DNA of 64,000 nucleotides, from the NCBI RefSeq assembly GCF_009690905.1, contig NZ_VOSW01000003.1:1-64000 (forward strand), given 5' to 3'. Below, one piece after another: positions 27,871-36,953 of this stretch. The DNA comes from Paraburkholderia madseniana. Its GTDB lineage: Bacteria > Pseudomonadota > Gammaproteobacteria > Burkholderiales > Burkholderiaceae. Positions within the stretch are counted from its first letter, which is position 1, and each line of letters starts with the position of its first letter. The notes beneath the pieces are model-generated. The model was not told the DNA's origin, ran no database searches, and was given only the letters and a program-made list of their open reading frames with translations. A program made the position numbers and the translations under genes.

Positions 27871-28581
27871 TTACTGCTCCACGCTGGCACCGGTTAGCGC
27901 TCGTACCCGGCTTTCATCGGCGGCGAGCGCGCTCGCGTCTCCCGAATAGACGATGCTGCCATCGTCCAGTACGTAAGCATAATCGGCGATCTCGAGACTC
28001 ATGCGTGCGTTCTGCTCCACCAGCAGTACCGAAATCCCCTCATCGCGCATCTGCGACACGACTCGAAACACCTCCCGAACGATCAGCGGGGCCAAGCCTT
28101 GCGATGGTTCATCGAGAACGAGCAGCCGGGGATTGAGCAGGAGTGCGCGGGCAATCGATAGCATCTCCTGTTCGCCGCCGGATAGTAGCCTTCCGCGGCT
28201 GAACTTGCGCTCGGCGAGGCGTGGAAACAGCTCGTAGATCCGCGCGATCGTCCATGGTCCGCCGCGCTCCAGCGGGACCTTCAGATTTTCCTCAACACTG
28301 AGATTAGCGAAGATTCTTCGCCCCTCGGGCACGTAGCCGACGCCGCTCGCGGCGATCTGGAAGGTCGGCCAGCGCGTGGTATCCGCCCCGAAGATCGTCA
28401 CGCGCCCCTGGCGCGCGGGCGTCAAACCCACGAGGGTACGCAGGGTCGTGGTCTTGCCGGCTCCATTGCGACCGAGCAATGCCGTGATCCGGCCTTCCGC
28501 AACCTCCAGACTCACGCCATTCAGGATATGGCTCTTGCCATAGTAGGTATGCAGCCCTGCGGCGGTGAGGGCGGCGTTCAT
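27871..28581 (-). CDS. Liv-type ABC transporter ATPase, LivF class (second system)
   Basis: A 236-residue ATPase with Walker A GRNGAGKTTTL, signature LLSGGEQEMLSIARAL, Walker B LLVLDEPSQGLAP and switch LLVEQNARM. The ATG at 28581 is chosen because the domain begins a few residues later; an upstream in-frame ATG at 28800 lies inside the preceding ATPase gene. It is the last gene of a five-gene minus-strand transport operon. Confidence 0.9.
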   Translation of the reverse strand: MNAALTAAGLHTYYGKSHILNGVSLEVAEGRITALLGRNGAGKTTTLRTLVGLTPARQGRVTIFGADTTRWPTFQIAASGVGYVPEGRRIFANLSVEENLKVPLERGGPWTIARIYELFPRLAERKFSRGRLLSGGEQEMLSIARALLLNPRLLVLDEPSQGLAPLIVREVFRVVSQMRDEGISVLLVEQNARMSLEIADYAYVLDDGSIVYSGDASALAADESRVRALTGASVEQ

Positions 28582-28663
28582 TTGAGCCCCCACGTTCGGC
28601 ACTTCGTGTCCTCGTTGCCCCCCGAGGGAGTGCGAGCTTGCTTGGAGCGGTTCGGCGCGGCGC

Positions 28664-29413
28664 TCATGCTGTGTTACCCAGATAGGCGGCCTGTACGGCC
28701 TCGCTGGAAGCGATCTCATCTGGCGAGCCTTCGGCGAGGAGGCTTCCCTGGTCGAGCACCGTGATGCGATCGGCCAGATGAAAGACCACGCGCATGTCAT
28801 GCTCGATCAGCACGATGGTGAAGTTGCCCTCGCTGTGCAGACGGCGCACGAGCTGCGTAATCTCGTGAGTCTCCTGATCGCCCATGCCGGCGGTGGGCTC
28901 GTCGAGCAGCAGCAGGTGCGGCCGCAACGCCAGCGCCATCGCGATCTCGGCAACCCGCTGGTCGCCGTGCGGCAGCTCTCCGACCAGCCGGTGCGATTTG
29001 CCGGCAAGACCCGTGAGCTCGAGCGCCTCCTCGACGTGACGACGAACTCGCGCCCGCTCGGTGCTGCTGATCCACGGGCGCAGGCGAAAACCCTCCGTCA
29101 CCTCCGCACTGATGCGCACGTTCTCGAATACCGTCAGCTCGGGAAAAATCTCGGTGATCTGGAACGTGCGGGCGATGCCGGCCGCCACGCGCCGATACGC
29201 AGGAAGCGCTGTGATGTCGACTCCGTCGAACACGATCGTACCCATGCTCGGCGGGAAAAAGCCGCTGATGAGATTGAAGAAGGTGGTCTTGCCGGCGCCG
29301 TTCGGCCCAATCACAGCGCGCAGCTCGCCCTTCTCGACGGCGAGCGATACGTCGCGCACCGCGGCGAGGCTGCCGAAGCGCTTGCTGACGCGCTTGACTT
29401 CGAGCACGCTCAT
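28664..29413 (-). CDS. Liv-type ABC transporter ATPase, LivG class (second system)
   Basis: A 249-residue ATPase with Walker A GPNGAGKTTFF, signature LPHGDQRVAEIAMAL, Walker B LLLLDEPTAGMG and switch VLIEHDMR. The ATG at 29413 overlaps the permease stop as ATGA. In the signature, PHGDQR replaces the commoner SHGQQR, a mild variant also seen in LivG-like proteins. Confidence 0.9.
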   Translation of the reverse strand: MSVLEVKRVSKRFGSLAAVRDVSLAVEKGELRAVIGPNGAGKTTFFNLISGFFPPSMGTIVFDGVDITALPAYRRVAAGIARTFQITEIFPELTVFENVRISAEVTEGFRLRPWISSTERARVRRHVEEALELTGLAGKSHRLVGELPHGDQRVAEIAMALALRPHLLLLDEPTAGMGDQETHEITQLVRRLHSEGNFTIVLIEHDMRVVFHLADRITVLDQGSLLAEGSPDEIASSEAVQAAYLGNTA

Positions 29414-30369
29414 GAGTCGCTCCTGCGCTGAATGAAGCCGAGCAGCCCGCGCGGGAAAAACAACACGATCGCGACGAACAGCATGCCGACGAACGACATC
29501 CAGTTGACCGTGATGCTCGAAAGATAGTCCTGCAGCACGACAAATACCGCGGCGCCGAGCAGCGGCCCCCACAAGCTGCGCATGCCGCCCATGACCGCCA
29601 TCATCACGAAATCGCCCGACTGGCTGTAATGCAGCCCGCGCGGATCGGCGAAGTTGTTCAGGAGAGCGTAGAGCGCACCGGCGAACCCCATAAAGAAGCA
29701 AGACAGCGTAAAGGCGATCCAGATATGCCGATCGACGGGAATGCCGAGAAAGCGAGCACGCCGCTCATTTTCGCGGATCGCGATCATGGTGCGCCCGAAC
29801 GGGGAGCGCAGGATGAAACCCATCACGCCGATTGCCAGCGCAAGGCAAAACAGCACGAAGTAGTAGAACGCGTTGGCGTTCGACAGGATGTCGATCCGGG
29901 CGAAGCCGAGATCGAGCGGCTGGCGCGAAAAGCCGCGCAAGCCGTCGTCGCCGCCGGTGACGGAACTCCATTGGAAGGCGATGTAGTAGAAGACCTGCCC
30001 GAACGCGATGGTGACCATCGCGAAGTAGACGCCGCGTCGCCGTGCGATGAGCGCGCCCAGCAGTGTGCCGGCAATGCCGCCGAGCAGCGTGCCGCACAGC
30101 AGCGCGAGTGGTGTGCTCGGCGCGAGAAACTTCAGCGCGAGTCCTGCGCCGTAAGCGCCGAGCCCGAAATACGCCGCGTGTCCAAAGGACAGCACGCCGG
30201 TGAAGCCGAGCAGGAAGTTGACTGACATGGCCGCCAGTCCGAGCACGAGCACGCGGGTGCCGAGCGCGGTGTAGCCGCCGAGCAGCGGCATCCAGTAGGG
30301 CGCCAGCAAGAGCACAGCCCAGAGTGCTGCGATGACGACGAGCCGGGGAGGGTGGAGGTAGTCGCTCAC
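29410..30369 (-). CDS. Liv-type ABC transporter permease, LivM class (second system)
   Basis: A 319-residue permease read from a GTG at 30369 that overlaps the preceding stop as GTGA. FLLGFTGVLSFGHAAYFGLG and FGRTMIAIRENERRARFLG are the LivM signature and coupling loop. A much longer in-frame extension upstream lies antiparallel to no known gene and overlaps livH, so it is rejected as coding. It forms the channel with the LivH-type partner. Confidence 0.9.
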   Translation of the reverse strand: MSDYLHPPRLVVIAALWAVLLLAPYWMPLLGGYTALGTRVLVLGLAAMSVNFLLGFTGVLSFGHAAYFGLGAYGAGLALKFLAPSTPLALLCGTLLGGIAGTLLGALIARRRGVYFAMVTIAFGQVFYYIAFQWSSVTGGDDGLRGFSRQPLDLGFARIDILSNANAFYYFVLFCLALAIGVMGFILRSPFGRTMIAIRENERRARFLGIPVDRHIWIAFTLSCFFMGFAGALYALLNNFADPRGLHYSQSGDFVMMAVMGGMRSLWGPLLGAAVFVVLQDYLSSITVNWMSFVGMLFVAIVLFFPRGLLGFIQRRSDS

Positions 30370-31235
30370 GTCATCATGCCTTCTTCGCCGAGCAGGCCGC
30401 GCGGCCGGATCAGCAAAACCACAGCCATCAGCACGTACATGATGGCCTCGCTTGCCGCAGGGAGGAACACCGCGGTGATGCCCGAGGCCACGCCGATCAG
30501 CAAGCCGCCGAGCAGTGTACCGGTGAGGCTGCCAACCCCGCCGACGATGATGGCGATGAAGCTCGGCATCAGGAGGCCGGTTCCCATTGTCGGCTCCAGC
30601 CCGAGTTGGCCCGCGGCCAGCACGCCGCTCAGACCGGCGAGATAGATGCCGACGGCGAAATTGAGCGCGCGCAGCCTGCCCACGTTGATGCCGAGCGCCG
30701 CGACGGTCTCGAGGTCGAGCGTGCCGGCGCGGATGCGTATGCCGAGCCGGCTGTAGCGTAACAGCATGAAGAGCAGTGCAACCGCGATGGTTACAGTGCC
30801 GACCATGAACAGGCGGTAGCCGGTAATAAAGAAGAGTTCGTTGCTCAAGGGCTGAGCCAGCGCGGGCGGAATGCTCACGGGCTTGCCCTGCGCACCCCAA
30901 ATGAAGCGGGTGCCGTCCTCGATCATGAAGGCAAGGCCGAACGTCAGCAGCAGGCTGTAGAGCGGATCGCGCCCATAGACTCGCCGGATCAGCACGCGCT
31001 CGACTGCGAGACCGATGACGGCCGTGCATAGCGGCGCGATCAACAATGCGCCCCAGAACCCGACATATGGCGTGATCGTATAGGCAATGTAACCGCCGAT
31101 CACGAGAAAGCCGCCATGGGCGAAGTTGATCACGTTGCTCAAGTTGAGAATGAGCGACAGGCCAAGCGCCATCAGCACGTAAAACGCACCGATGATCAGC
31201 CCGTTGGTGATGTTGAAAAGGAGTAGTTGAGTCAT
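30366..31235 (-). CDS. Liv-type ABC transporter permease, LivH class (second system)
   Basis: A 289-residue permease starting MTQLLLFNITNGLIIGAF. SLILNLSNVINFAHGGFLVI is the LivH signature, and GGVGSLTGTLLGGLLIGV the C-terminal one. The ATG at 31235 follows AAAAGGAG at suitable spacing. A 131-bp gap separates it from the binding-protein gene, larger than elsewhere in the operon; I see no gene in it. Confidence 0.9.
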   Translation of the reverse strand: MTQLLLFNITNGLIIGAFYVLMALGLSLILNLSNVINFAHGGFLVIGGYIAYTITPYVGFWGALLIAPLCTAVIGLAVERVLIRRVYGRDPLYSLLLTFGLAFMIEDGTRFIWGAQGKPVSIPPALAQPLSNELFFITGYRLFMVGTVTIAVALLFMLLRYSRLGIRIRAGTLDLETVAALGINVGRLRALNFAVGIYLAGLSGVLAAGQLGLEPTMGTGLLMPSFIAIIVGGVGSLTGTLLGGLLIGVASGITAVFLPAASEAIMYVLMAVVLLIRPRGLLGEEGMMT

Positions 31236-31366
31236 CGGCCGCTCATGTCCAGACGCAACCCGTGCATGAGCCGCGTCGGGCAGCCTGGGTCGCTGTGTTG
31301 CCACGCATGCGTGTCAGGTTCATGGCGACGGCTGCCGGCACTACCGCGCGGACATTGTCTTCGGGA

Positions 31367-32629
31367 TCAGGCCGGCCACTGCAGATTGCAGCCGGTCGCA
31401 GCCTCGGGCGGCGCAGTCTTGTCGCCGGCGACCACGCGTTCGACACGGAACAGATCCTCCGGGTCGCCCGCCGGCTGAGACAGAGCTTCGCCGACAAACG
31501 CCGAGGTCATCAGCTGGTGGTCTCCCTTTCGGTAATAGCATTTGTTGGGCTGCAGCTTAACGTCGTCCGCGAGTTCAAACCCGCCGAGCGCCTCGGCGAG
31601 TTTCTTCGCATCGAGGCTCTTTTCCTTGTTGGCGACCGCGGCGAGCGTATGAACCGACGTGTAGCCGAACCAGTGGCGTGCAGTGGGGACTTTGCCGCCG
31701 TTCATCTTGCGGATGTCGGCGACGAACTTCTCGACGCCCGGGACACCCGGCTGCTTCCAGTACCACTCGAACATCCAGAATCCGACGCGCGCCTCCGGCG
31801 GCATCGCCTCGAGCGATTCAAGCTCCTGCTGAAGCCCGGCAACGTGGATCTGCTTGCCGATGCCGAACTGCGCGATCTGCTTCAGGCAGTTGACCATGTC
31901 GGAACCTTGCGGCAGCACCAGCAGAACATCGGGGTTGGCGGCGCGCGCCTTGATCAGGTACGCAGAGAAATCGGTCGTGCCGAGCGGCGTGAGCTCGTTG
32001 CCGGTCATCGTGCCGCCGAGCTTTTGCAAATCCGCCAGCGCGGCCTTCTGCAGCGTATGGCCGAAGGCGTAGTCCGGCGTAATGAAATGCCACTTCTTGC
32101 CGTATTTGGTGAAGAGGAGGTCGGCGACCGCGTTGGCCTCCATGCTTGTCGTATTGCAAACGCGAAATACGTTCCACTTGCAGTCGCTGCCGGTGATCGT
32201 GTCGGTGTGGCCGCCCGAGACGATGTGCAACACCTTCTTCTCGTTGGAGACCTGGGCGATTGCCTGAGCGATGCCGGAATTCACGTCCCCGATCAGAAAC
32301 GTGACCTGATCACGTTCGATTAGCTTGCGCGCCTTCTGCACGCCGGTACCGACGTCGTTCGCCGAGTCTTCCACGAGCAGCTCGATGGGGCGCCCGAGAA
32401 TGCCGCCGTTGGCATTGATCTGTTGCACGGCGAGCCTCGCACCCATCACTTCATTCTGTGCAACTGCAGCATAAACACCGGTCAATGGATCGACCATGCC
32501 GATGCGCAGCGGTGTCTCGCCGCGTGCCTTGATGATGAAGGGCGAGGCGAGCTGCAACGCCGCTGCAGCAGCGGCCCCCTTGAGCACCGTGCGGCGACTA
32601 ACGGCGCGGATATGACCCGGAGTTTTCAT
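31367..32629 (-). CDS. Liv-type ABC transporter substrate-binding protein (second system)
   Basis: A 420-residue periplasmic protein. The ATG at 32629 follows GGGAGAA. The N-terminal VSRRTVLKGAAAAAALQLAS is a Tat-like signal. The mature protein starts PLRIGMVDPLTGVYAAVAQN and has the two-lobe Peripla_BP_6 pattern, close in type to amide/urea-binding proteins. It heads the second ABC operon. No catabolic enzyme is attached, so the ligand is unknown. Confidence 0.88.
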   Translation of the reverse strand: MKTPGHIRAVSRRTVLKGAAAAAALQLASPFIIKARGETPLRIGMVDPLTGVYAAVAQNEVMGARLAVQQINANGGILGRPIELLVEDSANDVGTGVQKARKLIERDQVTFLIGDVNSGIAQAIAQVSNEKKVLHIVSGGHTDTITGSDCKWNVFRVCNTTSMEANAVADLLFTKYGKKWHFITPDYAFGHTLQKAALADLQKLGGTMTGNELTPLGTTDFSAYLIKARAANPDVLLVLPQGSDMVNCLKQIAQFGIGKQIHVAGLQQELESLEAMPPEARVGFWMFEWYWKQPGVPGVEKFVADIRKMNGGKVPTARHWFGYTSVHTLAAVANKEKSLDAKKLAEALGGFELADDVKLQPNKCYYRKGDHQLMTSAFVGEALSQPAGDPEDLFRVERVVAGDKTAPPEAATGCNLQWPA

Positions 32630-32690
32630 AGGGGTTCTCCCTGATTTATTCACGTCGAACCGGTCAAACGCCTGAATCCTGAACCGACGC

Positions 32691-32870
32691 GTGAGCATCA
32701 TCGGTCAGCACAATCTTGATCCTGTTAGATGGGATCTACAAGATATCGTTTTGCCTCCCTCTGGCTTCCAGTTTGGGACACGTACGAACGCTAAAATCAC
32801 TGAGGACGAAAAGTTGAAGATTGTCGACGCTATGGTGATGATTCTCGAGTACGGGAAAATTGTGCTATGA
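32691..32870 (+). CDS. possible 59-aa protein coupled to the methyltransferase gene
   Basis: A GTG-started frame of 59 codons whose stop overlaps the next ATG as ATGA. The translation runs MSIIGQHNLDPVRWDLQDI, then VLPPSGFQFGTRTNAKITED, then EKLKIVDAMVMILEYGKIVL. It is polar and mixed, without membrane segments. The tight overlap and an open frame with natural composition argue for coding, but no ribosome binding site is seen before the GTG and I recognise no family. It could be the 3' end of a lost gene. Confidence 0.35.
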   Translation: MSIIGQHNLDPVRWDLQDIVLPPSGFQFGTRTNAKITEDEKLKIVDAMVMILEYGKIVL

Positions 32871-33544
32871 AAAATCTTAACGTAAGGACATGGCTCGCAC
32901 TTGCCGTCCTCGCCGTTGTAATGGGCCTTCTACTGTTCGTCCCCGCGGGGACCGTTCACTATTGGGAGGCATGGGTGTACTTATTGATCTTCACAGGCGC
33001 ATCGATCCTCATTACGCTCTATCTCACGCGAAAGGATCCGGCGCTTCTTGCGCGTCGGATGAGCGGCGGTCCGACGGCGGAGAAGCAACCCGCTCAGAAG
33101 TTCATCATGCTGTGTACGTCAATCGCCTTCATAGCCCTTCTTGTCGTGCCCGCGTTTGACCATCGCTTTGGTTGGTCCACCATGCCACTCGAAGGTGTGA
33201 TGGCGGGGGACGTGCTCGTAGCGATTGGTTTTTTTCTGATTTTCCTCGTGTATCGAGAAAACACGTTCACTTCAGCAATCATCGAGGTCGCTGAGAATCA
33301 GACGGTTATTTCGACCGGGCCCTATGCAGTCGTTCGCCACCCGATGTACGCGAGTGCATCCCTGTACCTTCTCGGCACACCGCTAGCGCTAGCCTCGTAT
33401 TGGGGGTTTGTGTCAATCGCCGCGATGATGCCATTTCTAATATGGCGGCTTATTGACGAGGAACGCTTCCTTGCCAGGAATCTGTCCGACTATACCGCAT
33501 ACCAGAAACGAGTCCGGCATCGTCTTGTACCATTCGTGTGGTAG
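32867..33544 (+). CDS. isoprenylcysteine carboxyl methyltransferase-like membrane protein
   Basis: A 225-residue protein with about five membrane segments. The C-terminal signature STGPYAVVRHPMYASASLYL and the charged RLIDEERFL match the ICMT/phospholipid methyltransferase fold, where this region binds S-adenosylmethionine. Bacterial members methylate unknown lipid or isoprenoid acceptors. Base composition is lower in GC than the selenium island, suggesting acquired DNA. No partner gene is evident apart from the overlapping small frame. Confidence 0.82.
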   Translation: MKNLNVRTWLALAVLAVVMGLLLFVPAGTVHYWEAWVYLLIFTGASILITLYLTRKDPALLARRMSGGPTAEKQPAQKFIMLCTSIAFIALLVVPAFDHRFGWSTMPLEGVMAGDVLVAIGFFLIFLVYRENTFTSAIIEVAENQTVISTGPYAVVRHPMYASASLYLLGTPLALASYWGFVSIAAMMPFLIWRLIDEERFLARNLSDYTAYQKRVRHRLVPFVW

Positions 33545-33578
33545 TCGAGTCGGGTGCCCTGAGGCGTGCAGTTAAGCA

Positions 33579-33735
33579 CTAGGTCTTTGCCTCTATCAAC
33601 AAGGCATGGGGGCAGCTCAGGTAGTTGCGCCAGAAGTCTTCATCGCCCACGCTGGCCCCGGTTTCAGACAAGCTGGGATGAATCCACCGAATCGTGTTGA
33701 AACCTGCCTCGCGCAAAGCGCGCTCATGCACCAGG
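33579..33735 (-). pseudogene. relic: C-terminal end of a small-molecule methyltransferase
   Basis: About 50 codons read VHERALREAGFNTIRWIHPS, then SLSETGASVGDEDFWRNYLS, then CPHALLIEAKT and a stop. The pattern (a helix, a beta strand, then FW..Y...PH...IEA) resembles the end of class I methyltransferases found in Burkholderia. No upstream part of such a gene exists; instead an MFS fragment abuts it. It is a deletion remnant. Family assignment is tentative. Confidence 0.5.
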
Positions 33736-33741
33736 CGCGAC

Positions 33742-34130
33742 CACGCCGCCCGCGAACGGTCCAAGCCCCAGTCCTACAATGTTCATGATCGAGCCAACCA
33801 GCGCGGCGCGTTTGACTTCCCATGCCGGTTCAAGCGCGACCCGTCCCGCGGTTGCGGCACTTGAAGCAATGCCGGCGGCTATGCCGATAGCGAAGCGGCC
33901 GATCGCGAGAACAGCGAGAGAGTGGGCAACGGCCGAAGTGAGGAGACCGGCCAGTAATAACACCACGGCGATTCTCAGCGCATGGACGAACCCGACGTGG
34001 TCGCTCAGATGTCCCAGCAGAAGAAGGGCGATCAACGCACCGCCCATGTAGCTTGAGTAGACGATGGTGACGCCACCCGACGTGATGCCCAATGCGTGTT
34101 CGTACAGTGGATAAAGAGGGTTGGCAAGTG
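33742..34130 (-). pseudogene. relic: N-terminal third of an MFS transporter
   Basis: Open sequence covers helices 2-5 of an MFS carrier: ANPLYPLYEHALGITSG, ALLLLGHLSDHVG (loop 2-3), AIGRFAIGIAAGIAS and GLGLGPFAGG. It has no start codon with a ribosome binding site and ends abruptly in methyltransferase sequence at about 33740. It is truncated on both sides. Confidence 0.7.
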
Positions 34131-34370
34131 GGGCGCCTTTTCGAGGTGCTCGACCGGCGGCTTGGCGCTAATCGCTTCGTCGTGGGCGACACGTACACAA
34201 TTGCCGATATGGCTATATTTCCGTGGGTTACTTTCTCGAAAAGGAAGATGCAAGGAAGGGCTGTCCGCCCTCCCAAATCTGCGTCGGTGGGAAGAGGAGG
34301 TCCGGCGGTGCCCAGCAACCATTCAAACCTGTCTCATTGCGGCTCATCTGTCCACGGAGAGGAGGCATTG
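34128..34370 (+). pseudogene. relic: C-terminal domain of a glutathione S-transferase
   Basis: GRLFEVLDRRLGANRFVVGD and TYTIADMAIFPWV are the helix 5-6 region of GST, including the N-capping box (TIADMA). After about 34245 the match continues in another frame (LPNLRRWEEEVRRCPA), so a frameshift is present. The N-terminal thioredoxin-like domain is missing and an MFS relic takes its place. Its end overlaps the last codons of the monooxygenase gene. Confidence 0.7.
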
Positions 34371-35503
34371 ACTATACCGGCGCCTCCCAACCCGAAGGAC
34401 GCGGCTAGTTTCGGCCCTTTCGTGAGTAGGCGGCCGACTGCGTCACGTCGGGCTGCGGCCCATAGTGCGAGTACTTCCTTCACGTGCAATTCGGTGTCAG
34501 TCGATAAGGCTTCGGCCAGTGCAACGGCGTCATCTGCTGCTTTCGACGTGCCAGAAGCGGTGTGGGGGCGGACTGTGCAGGCGGCATCCCCAATCAACGC
34601 GATTCGTCCGACAGAGAAGCTAGGGCTTAATGCATCGCGTATCGATTGGAAGAAAGGTGCCCGCGTCTCGCGGACAAGTTGCTGGAATATAGCGGGGAGA
34701 TGTCGGGATGCCAGTTCGCACAGCTCCTCGAATGATTCGGCAGACAGATGGCCGGGACTAATAGAGGCATGATGCTGGTGTCCGTGATCATCCGTTAGAT
34801 GTCGGTGCATCGCCGCAACATCGGGTTCATTTCGATACCAGAGCCAGTTGAAACGCCGTCTACCTGGCTTCAGTGATCCGTCGAGGCCGGGAATCAGGAA
34901 TGCCATGAACATATGTCCGGGATCTCGGAACATGGTGAAGTTATTCGTGAGCGCCTCGACTTCCAGCGGTGAAAAGGCTGATTCATCAACAATGCCTCGC
35001 CAGGCGACGTATCCTGCGAAGTTTGACTCGTAGTTTGGGAAAAGCTGCGCCCGCGTGCGAGAGCCGATTCCGTCTGCTGCGACGAGAATATCGGCGCGTA
35101 CGCTTTCTCCATGGTCGAAATTAATCTCAATCGTTTCGTCATACTCAGTAAATCCTGCGACTTCTCGTCCGTACGAAATCCTGTCTTTCGACAGCATGGC
35201 GCAGAGCGACCGATATACGGTGTCCCAGGAGGAGAACGGAAGTTTCTCAGGCTCCTCGGTTAGGACATTCCCATTTATGTCGATACGCCGTCGCATGATC
35301 GTTGGCACGCTGATCATTTGCTGAGTGTAGTGGCCATGCTGTTCAAGGAACTTCATCATGTGACGCAGCACAGCAACACCACCGCCTCTCCCGCGCAGCG
35401 GGACGTCGGAACGTTCGTACACGTGCACGTCGTGTCCGATGCAACTGAGCGTGAGCGCGCTCGAAAGACCCGCAATTGATCCACCAGCGATGACGATTTT
35501 CAT
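34334..35503 (-). CDS. FAD-dependent aromatic-ring monooxygenase (PHBH/2,6-dihydroxypyridine hydroxylase type)
   Basis: A 389-residue flavoprotein. MKIVIAGGSIAGLSSALTL is the FAD Rossmann motif (GxxxxGL variant), ILVAADGIGSRTR the DG motif and IALIGDAACTVRPHTASGTS the GD motif, all in group A monooxygenase order. It shares FAGYVAWRGIVDE with the gene at 60620, so the two are paralogues. Lower GC and flanking relics suggest acquired DNA. It likely hydroxylates an aromatic or pyridine ring, but the substrate is unknown. Confidence 0.85.
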   Translation of the reverse strand: MKIVIAGGSIAGLSSALTLSCIGHDVHVYERSDVPLRGRGGGVAVLRHMMKFLEQHGHYTQQMISVPTIMRRRIDINGNVLTEEPEKLPFSSWDTVYRSLCAMLSKDRISYGREVAGFTEYDETIEINFDHGESVRADILVAADGIGSRTRAQLFPNYESNFAGYVAWRGIVDESAFSPLEVEALTNNFTMFRDPGHMFMAFLIPGLDGSLKPGRRRFNWLWYRNEPDVAAMHRHLTDDHGHQHHASISPGHLSAESFEELCELASRHLPAIFQQLVRETRAPFFQSIRDALSPSFSVGRIALIGDAACTVRPHTASGTSKAADDAVALAEALSTDTELHVKEVLALWAAARRDAVGRLLTKGPKLAASFGLGGAGIVNASSPWTDEPQ

Positions 35504-35630
35504 AGGTTAAAGGATCTGAAATATGGGGGGCCCCGCCCACGGAACACCGCAGAGACGGTTGCTGTCTGCGCTAGATGGCACACATGCCAGCGCCGCGGAC
35601 TCCACTATTTGACAAAGCCAGGCGCTGCAA

Positions 35631-36909
35631 TCAGGCGTTGCCTGCACTAGCGCTGGCCTGTTTGAAGGCGTGGCCCGTCTCAGGGAGCATCAGCGACACA
35701 AGCAGTGCCAGAGCAATGGTCCCCACCCAGAACAACCCGGAGTCACGGAAATGCGCGACCACGTCGGTTCCCGTCAAACCGAGTGACTTGCCGATGCTGA
35801 AGGCAAACACCGATCCAAGCACCGCCGTCACGAGGAACGTGATGAAATTGATGCCACCGGTGGCGCTCCCCTTGACGTGATCGGGATTGACCTCCTTGAT
35901 GATCGTGTAAGGGATCATCGCGGCCCCCGACGCAATGCCCAGAACCAGCAGGGTGAGCCAGGCGGGTACAAGTGCCGACGCGAACGAAAGCTGGATGCCA
36001 CACACAAGCATCAGGGCCGCGCCACCGATCAATGCGGGCTTGCGACGCTTCATTGCATCCGCAATCCAGCCGAGAAGCGGGCAGCCGATCACCCAGCCCA
36101 AGGGCACCATCGAGGCCGCAAACACTGCGCTTTGATAGCCGAACCCCCGGTCCTCCTGGAAGAGACGGACACCCCACACCATGTCACCAATGGTCGTCGG
36201 CGCAAACAACAACCCCGCCGCCAGACCGCACAAATACGATTGTGGGTTGGAGAACACGACTTTGTAGGGGGGCGAGCACGCCGCTGATGCCGCTCGTTTC
36301 GGGAGCATGTCCTTGCTCTCGAGGAGCAAGCACCACAAGTGCCGCGCCGGTTGCGATCACGAGAGCACCCAACAGGACCCAGAATCCGCTAACCGATAAC
36401 ACACTATGGATCATCGGACCCACGGTCAGTTGGCCGAGCGAGCCACCCAGCATTCCGACGCATTGCGTCACACCGATTGCGGTTGCCAGCCGCTGCGCCG
36501 AAAAACCGTGTGCGGCCAGGTAGACCGCCCCAGTAAATGCAAACGCTGAGCCTGCGCCCTGACACAGTCTACCGACCGTCCCCGCGAGCTCATTGGGTAC
36601 CGCAAACAACAAACACCCCAGCCCCAGAGCGATCATGCCAGCGGGTACGACATGTTTCGCGCCAAAGCGGTCGAGCAACACGCCCGCGACCAGGCTGGCA
36701 CTGGAGTACGTGTAGTAGTAAACGCCGAGAATGGAACTCAAACCAAGCGCGCTGACGCCAAATGCGTGCGAGAGCTCCGGGATCATGACCGCTGGTGCGG
36801 AGCGTCCGGCGTACTCCAGGAAATAAAAAATCGTGGCGCAGGCCCAGGCAACCGCGAAGGCCCGGGACGTTCTTTTTGCGGCATCGACTGACGATAGCGA
36901 AATGGACAT
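35631..36909 (-). pseudogene. MFS transporter interrupted by a frameshift
   Basis: Two overlapping frames together make one twelve-helix MFS carrier. The first (36909 downward) covers helices 1-6 (SISLSSVDAAKRTSRAF, YYYTYSSASLVAGVLLDRFG) up to SGVLAP. The second (to 35631) resumes at YKVVFSNPQSYLCGLAAGLL and covers helices 7-12. They meet at a run of six G at 36267-36272; removing one base restores the frame. Either the gene is inactive, the tract varies, or the assembly has an error. It lies 44 bp behind poxB on the same strand. Confidence 0.8.
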
Positions 36910-36953
36910 AGCAATTCCTTCAATTCAGGAGGCCGGCGGGGTGGCGATAGGGA

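Noticed and set aside
29410..31029. Extended 539-codon version of the second LivM permease
   Set aside because: The extra 220 codons overlap livH off-frame and lack family similarity; the GTG at 30369 with GTGA overlap is the natural start.
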